Below are positions 44,001-52,297 of a stretch of 64,000 nt of DNA, piece by piece. The stretch covers positions 4,051,001 to 4,115,000 of the forward strand of contig NZ_CP087999.1 of the NCBI RefSeq assembly GCF_021044625.1, read 5' to 3'. How positions within the stretch are numbered: the stretch's first letter is position 1; each line of letters begins with the position of its first letter. Position numbers and translations under genes: made by a program. The DNA comes from Geomonas sp. RF6 (GTDB lineage: Bacteria > Desulfobacterota > Desulfuromonadia > Geobacterales > Geobacteraceae). The notes beneath the pieces were generated by a model. It saw only the letters and a program-made list of their open reading frames with translations, ran no database searches and was not told the origin of the DNA.

Positions 44001-44296
44001 ATGTTGTTCTCCTTGGAGACGCGGATGATCTTTCGCAGCAGAAACCACCAGGAGAAGGCGGCAAGGGTGGGGCCGAGGTAGAGAGCCAGGAAGGCGACGC
44101 CGGTCGTGGCGGCGCTCCCGACGCTGCCGTAGTAGGTCCAGGAGGTCGCATAGACGGCGATGGAGAGGGAGTAGATCGTGGCGTTTGCGGTGACGCTGCT
44201 ACCGGAGCGGTGGATCTGGTCGGCGTGGTAGGCGACAAGGAAAAGGAGCGCGAGGTATAGAAGGGCTATCCCCCAGACGAGATCGACGGTGAGCAT
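41063..44296 (-). CDS. Sodium/solute symporter-like sensor fused to GAF and PP2C phosphatase
   Basis: 1077 residues. The first about 510 residues form an SSS (SLC5/PutP-like) transporter of about 13 helices (VYATSWTYYGSVGSAATTGV, ENNITSIADFISSRYGKSQR). Residues about 545-610 resemble the STAC linker of CbrA-type sensors. A GAF domain (about 690-830) and a coiled coil (about 835-865) follow, then a SpoIIE-type PP2C domain with GGDYYDFF (875), ADVSGHSVGAAL, YTDGIIEA and a terminal DDVSMVV, i.e. all the usual metal ligands. The reading is uninterrupted. Inferred role: transport or solute sensing controls dephosphorylation of the adjacent STAS protein. SSS domains are normally fused to histidine kinases, so this phosphatase output is unusual. 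Confidence 0.9.
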   Translation of the reverse strand: MLTVDLVWGIALLYLALLFLVAYHADQIHRSGSSVTANATIYSLSIAVYATSWTYYGSVGSAATTGVAFLALYLGPTLAAFSWWFLLRKIIRVSKENNITSIADFISSRYGKSQRLGALITVVSLVGVMPYLALQLRAVSTSFAVITGSHTFYLSFLEHCDITHPGLTAALILGIFSTIFGARHLDSTERHDGLVAAIALESVVKLVSFLIVGATVTYGIFGGMGDIFGRLQRGNPALLAELFTLGGSGTRSYTSVFTFLILSMSAVMLMPRQFQVMVLENSDERHVTKAAWAFPAYLFLFTLFVMPLACAGILLTGGATGAEYFVLNLPLMEEYPWLALLVFMGGFSASAGMVMVESVAISTMVLNHVVMPLVLRMTPGGWFPVLLISLKRGGIFLVVLTGYLYQMVVPAEYPLTEMGLVSFVAVTQLAPAFFGGMYWPRGSKGGALAGIAVGFAVWCYTLLFPSLLPAGPFRDTLFSPGPEGMGLLNPHALFGLTGLDPISHALFWSLFLNLAAYVSVSVIVGQEEGEREQLGKFVKLASRKEDHPRWETKRLSKPVTIVQFVNLMAKFIGEPQAYSAISDYLGDREIDSKGGVSDFELPSLKRFVEKTLAGSLGGAAAGAVVESFLSDVGSRLEPVYDIFSTVRTSRDESREALFVRLRASEIMNRTLDLNIIMEDLLTLLLREFKVDLCVIRLVDRGGVLKVACAKGEGGERIKVEDRLPEIESHIGEAFLGRRTEFFNDADYVTKPASRKLVAEEGIRSFAHIPIASEGAPAVGVLSVYSRSIVGLFTEQFVELLESLAGQLAQAVRIVEEREAREQERRQKEAAQLEHAKVVRDLELAKQIQLSLLPDSPPEVKGVALAARCIPATHVGGDYYDFFQRGNGLVDLVMADVSGHSVGAALIMVETRSVLRAQMQRTITTGEALNVLNELLFDDLSRAELFITMFCGKYDAETRTLSYSNAGHTPPLLFRGERWEELDAEGLILGVNHDVLFEERQVRLEAGDLLFVYTDGIIEAQDAAGDLFGIDRLCSTLVAMLEERDPERIVEGVLQTVRGFTGSSALQDDVSMVVMKVL

Positions 44297-44541
44297 CAGG
44301 TCCGCCTCTCGTCATCGTGCTTTCGCTCCTGCGCTCTGCTGAAGAAGTAGGCCATGAAGAGAAAGGCAAGCCACCCGAGCTGCAGGTAGAGGTACAGAAG
44401 TGGTATGCCGATGACCAGGGCGGGCTTGTTGAACACCCCCAGGAAGGGGTAGTTAAGGACGAGGAAACCGAGGAGAAAGGCGATAACCCAGGTGTCGCGC
44501 AGCCAGAGGCGCTTCAGCACCATTTCCTTCAGGCGTTTCAC
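44296..44541 (-). CDS. Small two-helix membrane protein coupled to symporter fusion
   Basis: 81 residues from GTG 44541, which overlaps the upstream gene's TGA (GTGA); its own TGA overlaps the next ATG (TGATG). Two hydrophobic helices (WVIAFLLGFLVLNYPFLG and VIGIPLLYLYLQLGWLAFLF) with a basic N-terminus and a charged tail (RAQERKHDDERRT). It resembles the small subunits found next to SSS-family transporters. Probably an assembly or regulatory partner of the symporter domain. A longer in-frame reading from 44580 is less likely. Function inferred from position and size. Confidence 0.78.
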   Translation of the reverse strand: MKRLKEMVLKRLWLRDTWVIAFLLGFLVLNYPFLGVFNKPALVIGIPLLYLYLQLGWLAFLFMAYFFSRAQERKHDDERRT

Positions 44542-46088
44542 GTGAGCACCCCCACGGCGCGCAGGACCCGGTCGGCGCACTCCTCCGGCGGCAGCGCCCC
44601 GTCGAGGAGGATCTCCCCCTCATCCCGGGGGGGCTCGAAGCGCTCCTTCTGCGCGAGGTAGATCTCCCACCTGCCGTCGGAGGGGGCGCGCGGGTCGGCG
44701 TGGCGGCGCTCAAGTCGCTCCCTGACCGTCCCCTCGTCGCAGCGCACCTCCAGGATATGGCAGGGGACCCCGGCTGCCCCGGCGAGCGCGCGGAAGCGGG
44801 AGCGGTCCGCCGCGCGCCTGAAGGTGGCGTCGACGACCACGCTTTTGCCGCGCCGGAGCGCTTCCGCTGCCAAGCCGAGCAGCTCGTCATAGACGGAGCG
44901 GTCGAAATCGGCTGAGTAGATCCCCTCGCCATGCGGGGCGTCGGCGCGGACCCCCGCCGGGATCCCCGCCTGGCGCTTTCGGACAGGGTCGGACTGGTAC
45001 AGCTCGCAGCCGAGCTGCCTTGTGAGCTCGAGCGCGATCGTGCTCTTCCCGCTCCCGGTGAGCCCGCAGGTGAGGAAGAGGGAAGGGGGGAGCTTGCCGC
45101 GCAGGGCGCAGCCGCGGGAGAGGCGGAAGTAGCGCCGGGCGCGCCCCTCGACACGGAGCCGCTCGGGCTCCTCCAGCTTTTCCCGCAAAAGGAGCCCCGA
45201 CACCTTCCCGCGCACAAAGGCTCGGTAGCTCTTGTAGAAATCAAGAAGGGGGTCCATCCCGCTGTCGCCGGTGATCTCCCGATACGTTTGCAGGAAGGGG
45301 GGGGAGAGGTCTCCCCGGTCGTGATACTCGAGGTCCATGAGAAGAAAGGCGATGTCGGCGGCGGTGTCGCAGATGCGCAGCCGCTCGCTGAACTCTATGC
45401 AGTCGAAGATGTACACCCGGTCCGTCAGGCAGATGTTCTCCAGGTGCAGGTCGCCGTCGCACTCCCGCACGAAGCCCGCGTGCAGGCGCTCCTCGAAGAG
45501 GTGCGCCTTTTCTTTCGCGAAGCGGGAGACGAAGTCACGTATGAGGGCAAAGTCGGCACGGCTGATCCAGGGCATCCCCTCCACCGTCCGGAAGTTCTCC
45601 TCCCAGTTCTCCCGCACCGCCGCGACGGTGCCGAAGCTCTGGGACACCCCCGCGCGCGGCGCCTCGAGATGGAAGCGCGCCACCGTCCCGGCGACGAGTC
45701 GAAGCTCCTCCTCGCCGGCCTCCCCGTTGTCGATGAGCCGGTGCAGCATCCGCTCCTCCGGGAGTCGCCTCATCTTCACTGCGTAGTCGACGACCTGCCC
45801 GGTGCCGCCGATGGAGAACGCTCCGCTCCTCTCGCGGATCTCCTCCACGCCGAGGTACAGGTCGGGGGAGAGGCGACGGTTGAGGCGCACCTCCTCGCCG
45901 CAGTAGAAGCGGCGGCGGTCCACCGTGGAGAAGTTGATGAAGCCGAAATCCACCGGCTTCTTTACCTTGTAGACGTAGCTGTCGGTAACGAAGAGGAGGG
46001 AGACGTGGGTCTCGATGAGACGCACGGAAGTGGTGGGCTCCGGATAGGCCTCTGGCTTAAGTAGCGATTTTTTCAGCTTAAGGTTCAT
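44538..46088 (-). CDS. APH-like kinase/AAA P-loop fusion protein
   Basis: 516 residues. Residues about 1-330 form an aminoglycoside phosphotransferase-like fold: YVYKVKKPVDFGF near the start, catalytic CDGDLHLENICL (about 212-223) and the metal segment VYIFDCIEF. Residues about 335-516 are an AAA_33-type kinase with Walker A TCGLTGSGKSTIALEL and SVVVDATFRRAADRSRFRAL. Such two-domain proteins are widespread; their substrate is unknown and antibiotic phosphorylation should not be assumed. As first gene of the operon with the symporter-phosphatase, it may add a second phospho-step. Start ATG 46088 has only a weak AGGGC upstream. Confidence 0.88.
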   Translation of the reverse strand: MNLKLKKSLLKPEAYPEPTTSVRLIETHVSLLFVTDSYVYKVKKPVDFGFINFSTVDRRRFYCGEEVRLNRRLSPDLYLGVEEIRERSGAFSIGGTGQVVDYAVKMRRLPEERMLHRLIDNGEAGEEELRLVAGTVARFHLEAPRAGVSQSFGTVAAVRENWEENFRTVEGMPWISRADFALIRDFVSRFAKEKAHLFEERLHAGFVRECDGDLHLENICLTDRVYIFDCIEFSERLRICDTAADIAFLLMDLEYHDRGDLSPPFLQTYREITGDSGMDPLLDFYKSYRAFVRGKVSGLLLREKLEEPERLRVEGRARRYFRLSRGCALRGKLPPSLFLTCGLTGSGKSTIALELTRQLGCELYQSDPVRKRQAGIPAGVRADAPHGEGIYSADFDRSVYDELLGLAAEALRRGKSVVVDATFRRAADRSRFRALAGAAGVPCHILEVRCDEGTVRERLERRHADPRAPSDGRWEIYLAQKERFEPPRDEGEILLDGALPPEECADRVLRAVGVLT

Positions 46089-46121
46089 CGGAGGCCCTAA
46101 CGCTATGATTTCACTTGCGAA

Positions 46122-46149
46122 ATAGTAGCATACGGTGCCCCGGAATCAA
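46122..46149 (-). promoter_or_regulatory. Candidate promoter of the symporter-phosphatase operon
   Basis: On the minus strand TTGATT (46149-46144), 16 bases, TACTAT (46127-46122), about 34 bases before the ATG at 46088. Divergent from the promoter at 46175. Confidence 0.45.
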
Positions 46150-46174
46150 CAGCGGGAGCCGCCTTAAATGTAGT

Positions 46175-46203
46175 TTGACGCTCTTTACTATTTGTGTTAG
46201 CTT
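46175..46203 (+). promoter_or_regulatory. Candidate promoter for the TPR lipoprotein-ABC operon
   Basis: TTGACG at 46175, 17 bases, TAGCTT at 46198 with TG directly before (extended -10). It leaves about a 107-base leader. Confidence 0.45.
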
Positions 46204-46316
46204 TTCAAAGTGCTAAAAAGTCGCGTTGTCCCGCGGAGTGCGGTTCTCCGACGGGGTGCCGCGGTTTTTTTCGCCCCTTGAGCCGCCCGAAGCGTCACAG
46301 AAACCACAGGTACCCC

Positions 46317-48011
46317 ATGACCAGGAAGTTAGCGCTCCTTCTCCTTTTCGCCTCCCTCCCCGCCTGCGCGGCCCAACACCGTACGGAAATTGCCCCTGCA
46401 GCGATTCCGGCGCAGTCGCTCGTCCCGAAGAGCTCCCTCGCCTACTATGCCGAGTCGCGCCTGCGTGCCGCCGACGGCGACCTGGAAGGGGCGCTCGTCC
46501 CCCTGAACAGGGCGCTGCAGCAGGATCCGGAGAATCCCTCCCTGCACACGGCACTGGCGCAGCTCTACCTGCAGCTCGGGCGCGGCGAGGAGGCGCTCGC
46601 CGAATGCCAGAGGGCGCTGAAGATCGACCCGAACTCGGTGAACACGCAGCTCATGGCCGCGAACATCCTCGTCTCATTGCAGCGGGTGAAAGAGGCGGTG
46701 CCACACCTGCAGAAGGTGATCGAGCTCGACCCGACGAAGGAGGAGGTGTACCTGCACCTCGCGGTGTACTACCTGAAGAACTTCGAGTACGAGCAGGCGG
46801 TAAACACGCTGAAGGCGCTGGTGAAGGCGGTGCCGGAGTCACCTCTCGGCTATTACTACCTCGCGAAGAGCTACGACCAGATGAAGCTCCCGAAGGAGGC
46901 GCTCTCCTACTACAAGAAGGCGGTGGAGGTGAAGCCCGACTTCGAGCAGGCGATCATCGAGATGGGGATCTCGCAGGAGACCCAGGGGCTCACCGACGAC
47001 GCCATCCAGACCTACCGCACCCTTTTGCAGACAAACCCCGGGAACGTGAACGTGGTGCAGCACCTGGCGCAGCTCTATATCCAGCAGCGCAAGCTTCAGG
47101 AGGCGCTCACCCTGCTGCAGGAATCGGGTGGCACGAGCGTGGAGAACAGCCGCAAGATCGGCCTCCTCCTTCTCGAGCTGGAGCGCTACGACGAGGCGGT
47201 GACCACCTTCGAGGAGATTCTGAAGCAGGAGCCGGAGGCGCACCAGGTGCGTTTCTATCTCGCCACCGCCTTCGAGGAGATGGAGGACACCCAGCGCGCG
47301 GTGGAGGAATTCGCAAAGATCCCGCGGGAGTCTTCCTACTACACCGATGCCGTCGGTCACCTTGCCTACCTGTACAAGGAAGAGGGGGCGCCGGAGAAGG
47401 GGATTGCGCTGCTGAAGGAGGAGATCGCCCGCACCCCGTCCCGGGTGGAGACCTATCTGCACCTCGCCGGGCTCTACGAGACGATGGATCGCTATGAGGA
47501 CGGCGTGAACGTCCTTACCTCCATGGACAAGACCCTCGCCGCGGACCCGCGCGTGAGCTTCAGGCTCGGAGTCCTCTACGACAAGATGGGTAAGAAGGAC
47601 CAGTCGGTGGCGATGATGCGCAAGGTCATCGCGAGCTCCCCGGAGGACGCGCAGGCACTGAACTACTTGGGCTACACCTTTGCGGAGATGGGGACGAACC
47701 TGGATGAGGCGCTCGGCTACCTGAAGAAGGCGGCGTCGCTGCGCCCGGACGACGGCTTCATCCTCGACAGCCTCGGCTGGGTGTACTACAAGATGAAGCG
47801 CTACGACGAGGCGATCTACCAGCTCGAGCAGGCGGCACAGCTTGCCGACGACGACAGCACCGTGGTGGGGCACCTCGCCGACGCCTACTGCGCAGGTCGC
47901 CACTACAAGAAGGGGCTGCACCTCTTCAAGAAGCTGCAGCAGATGGATCCCGAAGGGGTGGACGTGGTCGAACGGATGAAGCACTGCCGGCCGGAGACGG
48001 GAGAGAAATGA
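46317..48011 (+). CDS. TPR lipoprotein
   Basis: 564 residues from ATG 46317; the in-frame upstream part (from 46194) is basic and not signal-like. Signal peptide and lipobox KLALLLLFASLPAC, then roughly a dozen TPR units filling the chain (AYYAESRLRAADGDLEGALV, AQLYLQLGRGEEALAECQRA, LGYTFAEMGTNLDEALGYL). Outer- or inner-membrane-anchored scaffold; partners unknown. The peptide-binding gene overlaps its stop (ATGA), so the TPR protein may be part of the uptake system or envelope quality control. Confidence 0.85.
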   Translation: MTRKLALLLLFASLPACAAQHRTEIAPAAIPAQSLVPKSSLAYYAESRLRAADGDLEGALVPLNRALQQDPENPSLHTALAQLYLQLGRGEEALAECQRALKIDPNSVNTQLMAANILVSLQRVKEAVPHLQKVIELDPTKEEVYLHLAVYYLKNFEYEQAVNTLKALVKAVPESPLGYYYLAKSYDQMKLPKEALSYYKKAVEVKPDFEQAIIEMGISQETQGLTDDAIQTYRTLLQTNPGNVNVVQHLAQLYIQQRKLQEALTLLQESGGTSVENSRKIGLLLLELERYDEAVTTFEEILKQEPEAHQVRFYLATAFEEMEDTQRAVEEFAKIPRESSYYTDAVGHLAYLYKEEGAPEKGIALLKEEIARTPSRVETYLHLAGLYETMDRYEDGVNVLTSMDKTLAADPRVSFRLGVLYDKMGKKDQSVAMMRKVIASSPEDAQALNYLGYTFAEMGTNLDEALGYLKKAASLRPDDGFILDSLGWVYYKMKRYDEAIYQLEQAAQLADDDSTVVGHLADAYCAGRHYKKGLHLFKKLQQMDPEGVDVVERMKHCRPETGEK

Positions 48012-49636
48012 TCCGTCCCGGGCGCCTTTCCCTCCTGCTTCTCCTCGCGCTCCTCGCCGGGTGCGGCGCCGAGGTTTCCGAGCGCCCGGCCCCCCGCTCC
48101 AGCGCCCCCCCTGCCTACGGCGACACCCTGGTTACGGGGAGCATCGGGGAGCCTTCCAACCTCATACCGATACTTGCCTCCGACTCCGCCTCCAGCGACA
48201 TCTCCGGCCTCGTGTACAACGGCCTCGTACGCTACGACAAGAACCTGAAGCTCGAGGGGGACCTCGCGAAATCGTGGGAAGTTTCCCCCGATGGGCTCAC
48301 CATCACCTTCCACCTGCGCCACGGCGTGAAGTGGCACGACGGGAAGCCGTTCACCTCCCGCGACGTCATGTACACCTACAAGGTGACGGTCGATCCGAAG
48401 ACCCCCACCGCCTATGCCGAGGACTTCAAGCAGGTCAAGAGCGCGGAGGCGCCGGACCCCTATACCTTCCGGGCGGTGTACGGCAAGCCCTTTGCCCCGG
48501 CCCTCGCCTCCTGGGGGATGCCGATCCTGCCGGCGCACCTCCTGGAGGGGAAGGAGATCACGAAGAGCCCCCTCGCCAGGAGCCCGGTGGGGACCGGCCC
48601 CTTCATCTTCCGGGAATGGATTCCGGGGCAAAAGATCTCCCTCACCGCCTATCCCGATTACTACGAAGGGCGCCCCTACCTCTCCGGGTACCTGTACCGC
48701 ATCATCCCCGACAGCTCCACCATGTACCTGGAGCTGAAGGCGGGCGGGGTGGACATGATGGGGCTCTCCCCTGTGCAGTTCCAGCGCCAGACGGTCAGTC
48801 AGGCGTTTTTGAACCGCTTCAACAAGTACCGCTATCCGGCGTCCGCCTACACCTATCTCGGCTACAACCTGCGCCATCCGCTCTTCAAGGACAAGCGGGT
48901 CCGCCAGGCGATCACCTCCGCCATCAACAAGGAGGAGATCGTGCAGGGGGTGCTCCTCGGGATGGGGCAGATCGCCCACGGTCCCTACAAGCCGGGGACG
49001 TGGCAGTGGAAGCCGACCGTCCAGGACTTCAACTACAACCCCGACCGTGCCCGCGCCCTCCTGAAGGAGGCGGGGTACACCATGGGGGCGGACGGGGTGC
49101 TGGTAAAGGACGGCAGGCGCCTGAGCTTCACCCTCATCACCAACCAGGGTAACGACCAGCGCCTGAAGTGCGCCCAGATCATCCAGCGCCGTCTGAAGTG
49201 GGTGGGGATCGAGGTGAAGATCCGGGTGCTCGAGTGGGCGTCCCTTCTCACCAACTTCATCGACAAGGGGAAATTCGAGACGCTCCTCATGGGGTGGACG
49301 ATCGGGCAGGATCCGGACCTCTTCGACGTGTGGCACTCCTCGAAGACCGGACCGAAGGAGCTGAACTTTGTCGGCTTCAAGAACGCCGAGGTCGACCGCC
49401 TCATCGAGGAGGGGAGGGGGACCTTCGACATGGAGAAGAGGCGCGCCTGCTACTACAGGATCCAGGACATCTTCGCCCAGGAGCAGCCGTACACCTTCCT
49501 CTACGTGCCGGACGCCCTTCCCGTCGTCTCCGCCCGCTTTCACGGCATAGAGCCCGCACCCGCCGGGATCATGCACAACCTGATAAAGTGGTACGTGCCG
49601 AAGGATGAGCAGCGCAAGGCCGTCATGACGGAATAA
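48008..49636 (+). CDS. Peptide/nickel-type ABC transporter substrate-binding lipoprotein
   Basis: 542 residues. Lipobox [11 protein letters not shown], then SBP_bac_5 domain: [60 protein letters not shown] and the characteristic [15 protein letters not shown]. Binds peptides or similar ligands in the periplasm and hands them to the permeases next door. Start overlaps the TPR lipoprotein stop by four bases. Confidence 0.93.
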   Translation: MIRPGRLSLLLLLALLAGCGAEVSERPAPRSSAPPAYGDTLVTGSIGEPSNLIPILASDSASSDISGLVYNGLVRYDKNLKLEGDLAKSWEVSPDGLTITFHLRHGVKWHDGKPFTSRDVMYTYKVTVDPKTPTAYAEDFKQVKSAEAPDPYTFRAVYGKPFAPALASWGMPILPAHLLEGKEITKSPLARSPVGTGPFIFREWIPGQKISLTAYPDYYEGRPYLSGYLYRIIPDSSTMYLELKAGGVDMMGLSPVQFQRQTVSQAFLNRFNKYRYPASAYTYLGYNLRHPLFKDKRVRQAITSAINKEEIVQGVLLGMGQIAHGPYKPGTWQWKPTVQDFNYNPDRARALLKEAGYTMGADGVLVKDGRRLSFTLITNQGNDQRLKCAQIIQRRLKWVGIEVKIRVLEWASLLTNFIDKGKFETLLMGWTIGQDPDLFDVWHSSKTGPKELNFVGFKNAEVDRLIEEGRGTFDMEKRRACYYRIQDIFAQEQPYTFLYVPDALPVVSARFHGIEPAPAGIMHNLIKWYVPKDEQRKAVMTE

Positions 49637-49652
49637 CCAGAGAGCCCAACAT

Positions 49653-50633
49653 ATGGCCAAATATCTCCTCAAACGCATAGTGATGCTCTTTCCGCTTCTC
49701 ATCGGCATCACCCTTATCACCTTCACGGTGATCCATCTCGCTCCGGGGGAGCCGGTGGAGATGCAGGTGGCGATGAACCCGAAGGTCTCTGCCGCGGCGC
49801 GCGCGCGTCTGCGGGAGTTCTACGGGCTGGACAAGCCCCTTTACGTGCAGTACGGCCTCTGGCTCTCCCGCCTCTCCAAACTCGATTTCGGGCGCTCCTT
49901 TGCGCCCGATAACCGTCCGGTGAGGGACAAGATCGTGGAGCGCATCCCGGTGACCCTCTCCCTCAACGTGATCGCCCTCATCCTGGAGTTCGGCCTCGCC
50001 CTCCCCATCGGGGTGATCGCGGCGGTGAAGCGGGATACCCTGGTCGATCGGGGCATATCGGTATTCGTCTTCATAGGGTTCGCGGTGCCGACCTTCTGGC
50101 TCGCGCTCCTTTGCATGTACCTTCTGGGGGTGAAGTACCCGATTCTCCCGATCTCCGGGCTCCACTCCCTCGGGAGCGGGCGGCTTTCCTTCTTCCCCTG
50201 GCTCCTGGACATGGCGAAGCACCTGATACTCCCCGTCTCCATCGCGACCTTCGGAAGCCTCGCGGGGCTTTCCCGCTACATGCGCTCCACGATGGTGGAG
50301 GTCCTCTCCCAGGACTACGTCACCACCGCGCGCGCGAAGGGGGTGCGCGAGAGGACGGTAATCTTCCGGCACGCGCTCAGAAACGCGCTTTTGCCGGTGA
50401 TCACCCTTCTTGGTTTCTCCCTCCCCGCGCTGATCGGCGGGAGCGTGATCTTCGAGACGATCTTTGCCATCCCCGGGATGGGGCAGCTCTTCTACATGGG
50501 GGTCATGGGGCGCGACTACCCCCTGGTGATGGGGATCCTGGTGATCGGCGCCTGCCTCACGCTCCTCGGAAACCTCCTGGCGGACGTCTGCTACGCGCTT
50601 GCCGATCCGCGCATCCGGCACGGGAGGGGGTGA
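49653..50633 (+). CDS. DppB-type ABC permease
   Basis: 326 residues with six membrane helices. Starts [20 protein letters not shown], typical of DppB/OppB, and carries the EAA loop [31 protein letters not shown]-like segment ([19 protein letters not shown]) that contacts the ATPase. Forms the membrane channel with the permease at 50636. No ATP-binding subunit is encoded next to it. Confidence 0.94.
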   Translation: MAKYLLKRIVMLFPLLIGITLITFTVIHLAPGEPVEMQVAMNPKVSAAARARLREFYGLDKPLYVQYGLWLSRLSKLDFGRSFAPDNRPVRDKIVERIPVTLSLNVIALILEFGLALPIGVIAAVKRDTLVDRGISVFVFIGFAVPTFWLALLCMYLLGVKYPILPISGLHSLGSGRLSFFPWLLDMAKHLILPVSIATFGSLAGLSRYMRSTMVEVLSQDYVTTARAKGVRERTVIFRHALRNALLPVITLLGFSLPALIGGSVIFETIFAIPGMGQLFYMGVMGRDYPLVMGILVIGACLTLLGNLLADVCYALADPRIRHGRG

Positions 50634-50635
50634 GG

Positions 50636-51484
50636 ATGAAGGGGAGAAATCACGGCTACTACTGGGATCTCTGGAGGCGCTTCGTGGAGAACCGCTTTGC
50701 CTTTGCGGGGCTTTGCGTGGTGGTCCTTCTCTTCCTCGTGTCACTTGCCGCTCCGTACATCACGCCGTACGATCCGGATGCCATAGATGCCTGGCACGTC
50801 CTCCTCCCCCCTTCGGGGACCCACTGGTTCGGGACGGACGAACTCGGAAGGGACGTCTTCACCCGCGTCATCTACGGGGCGCGGGTCTCTTTGAGCGTAG
50901 GCTTTGTGGCGGTCGGCATCTCCGTCGTCATCGGAACGGTGGTCGGGCTCTTCGCCGGTTTCTACGGCGGCTGGGTCGACTCGGTGCTCATGCGGATCGT
51001 GGACATCATGCTCTGCTTCCCGACCTTTTTCCTCATCCTCGCGGTCATCGCCATGCTGGAGCCCTCAATCCGCTACATCATGGTGGTCATCGGGCTCACC
51101 AGCTGGATGGGTGTGGCGCGCCTGGTACGCGCCGAGGTCCTTTCGCTGAAGAGCAGGGACTTCGTCCTCGCTGCGAGGGTGCTCGGGGCGTCGGATCAGC
51201 GGGTGATCTTCCGGCACATACTCCCGAATGCGCTCTCTCCGGTCCTTGTCTCTGCTACCCTCGGGGTGGCGGGGGCGATACTGACGGAGAGCGCGCTCTC
51301 CTTCCTGGGGATCGGGGTGCAGCCCCCGGTGGCGAGCTGGGGGAATATCCTCACCTCCGGCAAGGACTACATAGAGTTCGCCTGGTGGCTCTCCCTCTTT
51401 CCGGGGCTCGCCATTCTCGTCACCGTCCTCTCCTACAACCTGGTGGGGGAGGGGGTGCGCGACGCGCTCGACCCGAGAAGGTAG
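50636..51484 (+). CDS. DppC-type ABC permease
   Basis: 282 residues from ATG 50636, two bases after the dppB-like stop. N-terminal FVENRFAFAGLCVVVLLFLV, HWFGTDELGRDVFTRVIYGA (the DppC/OppC N-terminal signature), EAA loop VLAARVLGASDQRVIFRHIL and terminal LVGEGVRDALDPR. Second channel subunit of the importer. The operon ends here without ATPase genes; the required ATPases must come from another locus or the system is incomplete. Confidence 0.94.
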   Translation: MKGRNHGYYWDLWRRFVENRFAFAGLCVVVLLFLVSLAAPYITPYDPDAIDAWHVLLPPSGTHWFGTDELGRDVFTRVIYGARVSLSVGFVAVGISVVIGTVVGLFAGFYGGWVDSVLMRIVDIMLCFPTFFLILAVIAMLEPSIRYIMVVIGLTSWMGVARLVRAEVLSLKSRDFVLAARVLGASDQRVIFRHILPNALSPVLVSATLGVAGAILTESALSFLGIGVQPPVASWGNILTSGKDYIEFAWWLSLFPGLAILVTVLSYNLVGEGVRDALDPRR

Positions 51485-51583
51485 CCTCCGCTGACCTGCA
51501 AAATGCAAATTCACAGTGTCCCCCATTCGCAAAGGCTCTTCCTGGAATTGTGGGGAAGGTGGTTACAAGAACCCGGGTGCCCC

Positions 51584-51693
51584 CGCGCTGGAGCGTAGGC
51601 ATCTTGCCTGCGATGGCGGCGCAGCCGCCACAGAGCGCGCGGCTGGCGCCGCGGCTACAGGCTGGGAAGCCTGTGCTCCAGCGCGGCGCCACT
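51584..51693. repeat. Inverted repeat of GCTGGAGC-AGGC type
   Basis: Arms GCGCTGGAGCGTAGGCATC (51586 on) and its near reverse complement around 51660-51688 (AGGCTGGGAAGCCTGTGCTC), with GC-rich sequence between. Resembles intergenic repeats seen in many Geobacter-like genomes. It fills most of the 297-base gap before 51782. Confidence 0.75.
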
Positions 51694-51781
51694 AGCGTCC
51701 CCTCCCATCAACGGAAGGGGGGTGGCCATGTGCGGCTCCCCCGGAATTCCCGGTTGGACTTATTTTTTTTGAGAGGTCTGT

Positions 51782-52297
51782 ATGGCAGAACGTTGTGAAG
51801 AAGGATTCGAACAGCTGAAGGTGGACAAGAAGGATTTCGTGGTAATGACGCTCGACGACGAGCTGCGCGTGGACCAGTTGTGCAGCGATCTCCTGCATCG
51901 CTTCTACTGCGAAAGGATGGAGTCGGGGCTCACTCCGGAGCAGGCGACCGCCCTTGCCCGGGGCGCCGACTACTTTGTCCGCGATTTCGTGATCTCCATC
52001 AAGTCGCGCAGCATCTTCGAGGAGACCCCGGGGATCGTGCGGCAGTTCGCCGGCAACTGGTACATCGTGAACACCCTCGAGCCGAACGCGCAGGAACTGG
52101 AGGGGTATCTTGCCGGGATCAGGGAGTTCTACCGTTTCCTGTACGGACACCAGCTCATTTCGCCGCGCTTCCTGCAGGTCATCGAGGGGGAGTGCGCTGA
52201 CCTTGACTTCTACACCGGGAGGATCGCATCCTTCTGGGATATCACCGGCGACGGGTACCGCGCCTGGGAACGGGAGTGCACCTTAAAAGATGAGTGA
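51782..52297 (+). CDS. Hypothetical alpha-helical protein
   Basis: 171 residues, no signal peptide or membrane segment, acidic. Notable stretches are TLDDELRVDQLCSDLLHRFY, ALARGADYFVRDFVISIKSR and YRFLYGHQLISPRFLQVIE. No family recognised. The start is supported by GAGAGG upstream. It overlaps the DUF815 ATPase gene by eight bases, suggesting functional linkage to that ATPase and to tilS beyond. Confidence 0.75.
   Translation: MAERCEEGFEQLKVDKKDFVVMTLDDELRVDQLCSDLLHRFYCERMESGLTPEQATALARGADYFVRDFVISIKSRSIFEETPGIVRQFAGNWYIVNTLEPNAQELEGYLAGIREFYRFLYGHQLISPRFLQVIEGECADLDFYTGRIASFWDITGDGYRAWERECTLKDE

Noticed and set aside
44538-46088. Aminoglycoside resistance gene
   Set aside because: The APH-like fold is fused to a P-loop kinase in a widespread family and lies in a signalling operon; nothing indicates antibiotic substrates.
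46194-46316. Upstream extension of the TPR lipoprotein to 46194
   Set aside because: Adds a Cys/Arg/Pro-rich non-signal sequence and buries the real signal peptide and lipobox beginning at 46317.
51485-51781. tRNA or small RNA gene in the dppC gap
   Set aside because: The structure is explained by the inverted repeat; no cloverleaf or CCA-end pattern is visible.
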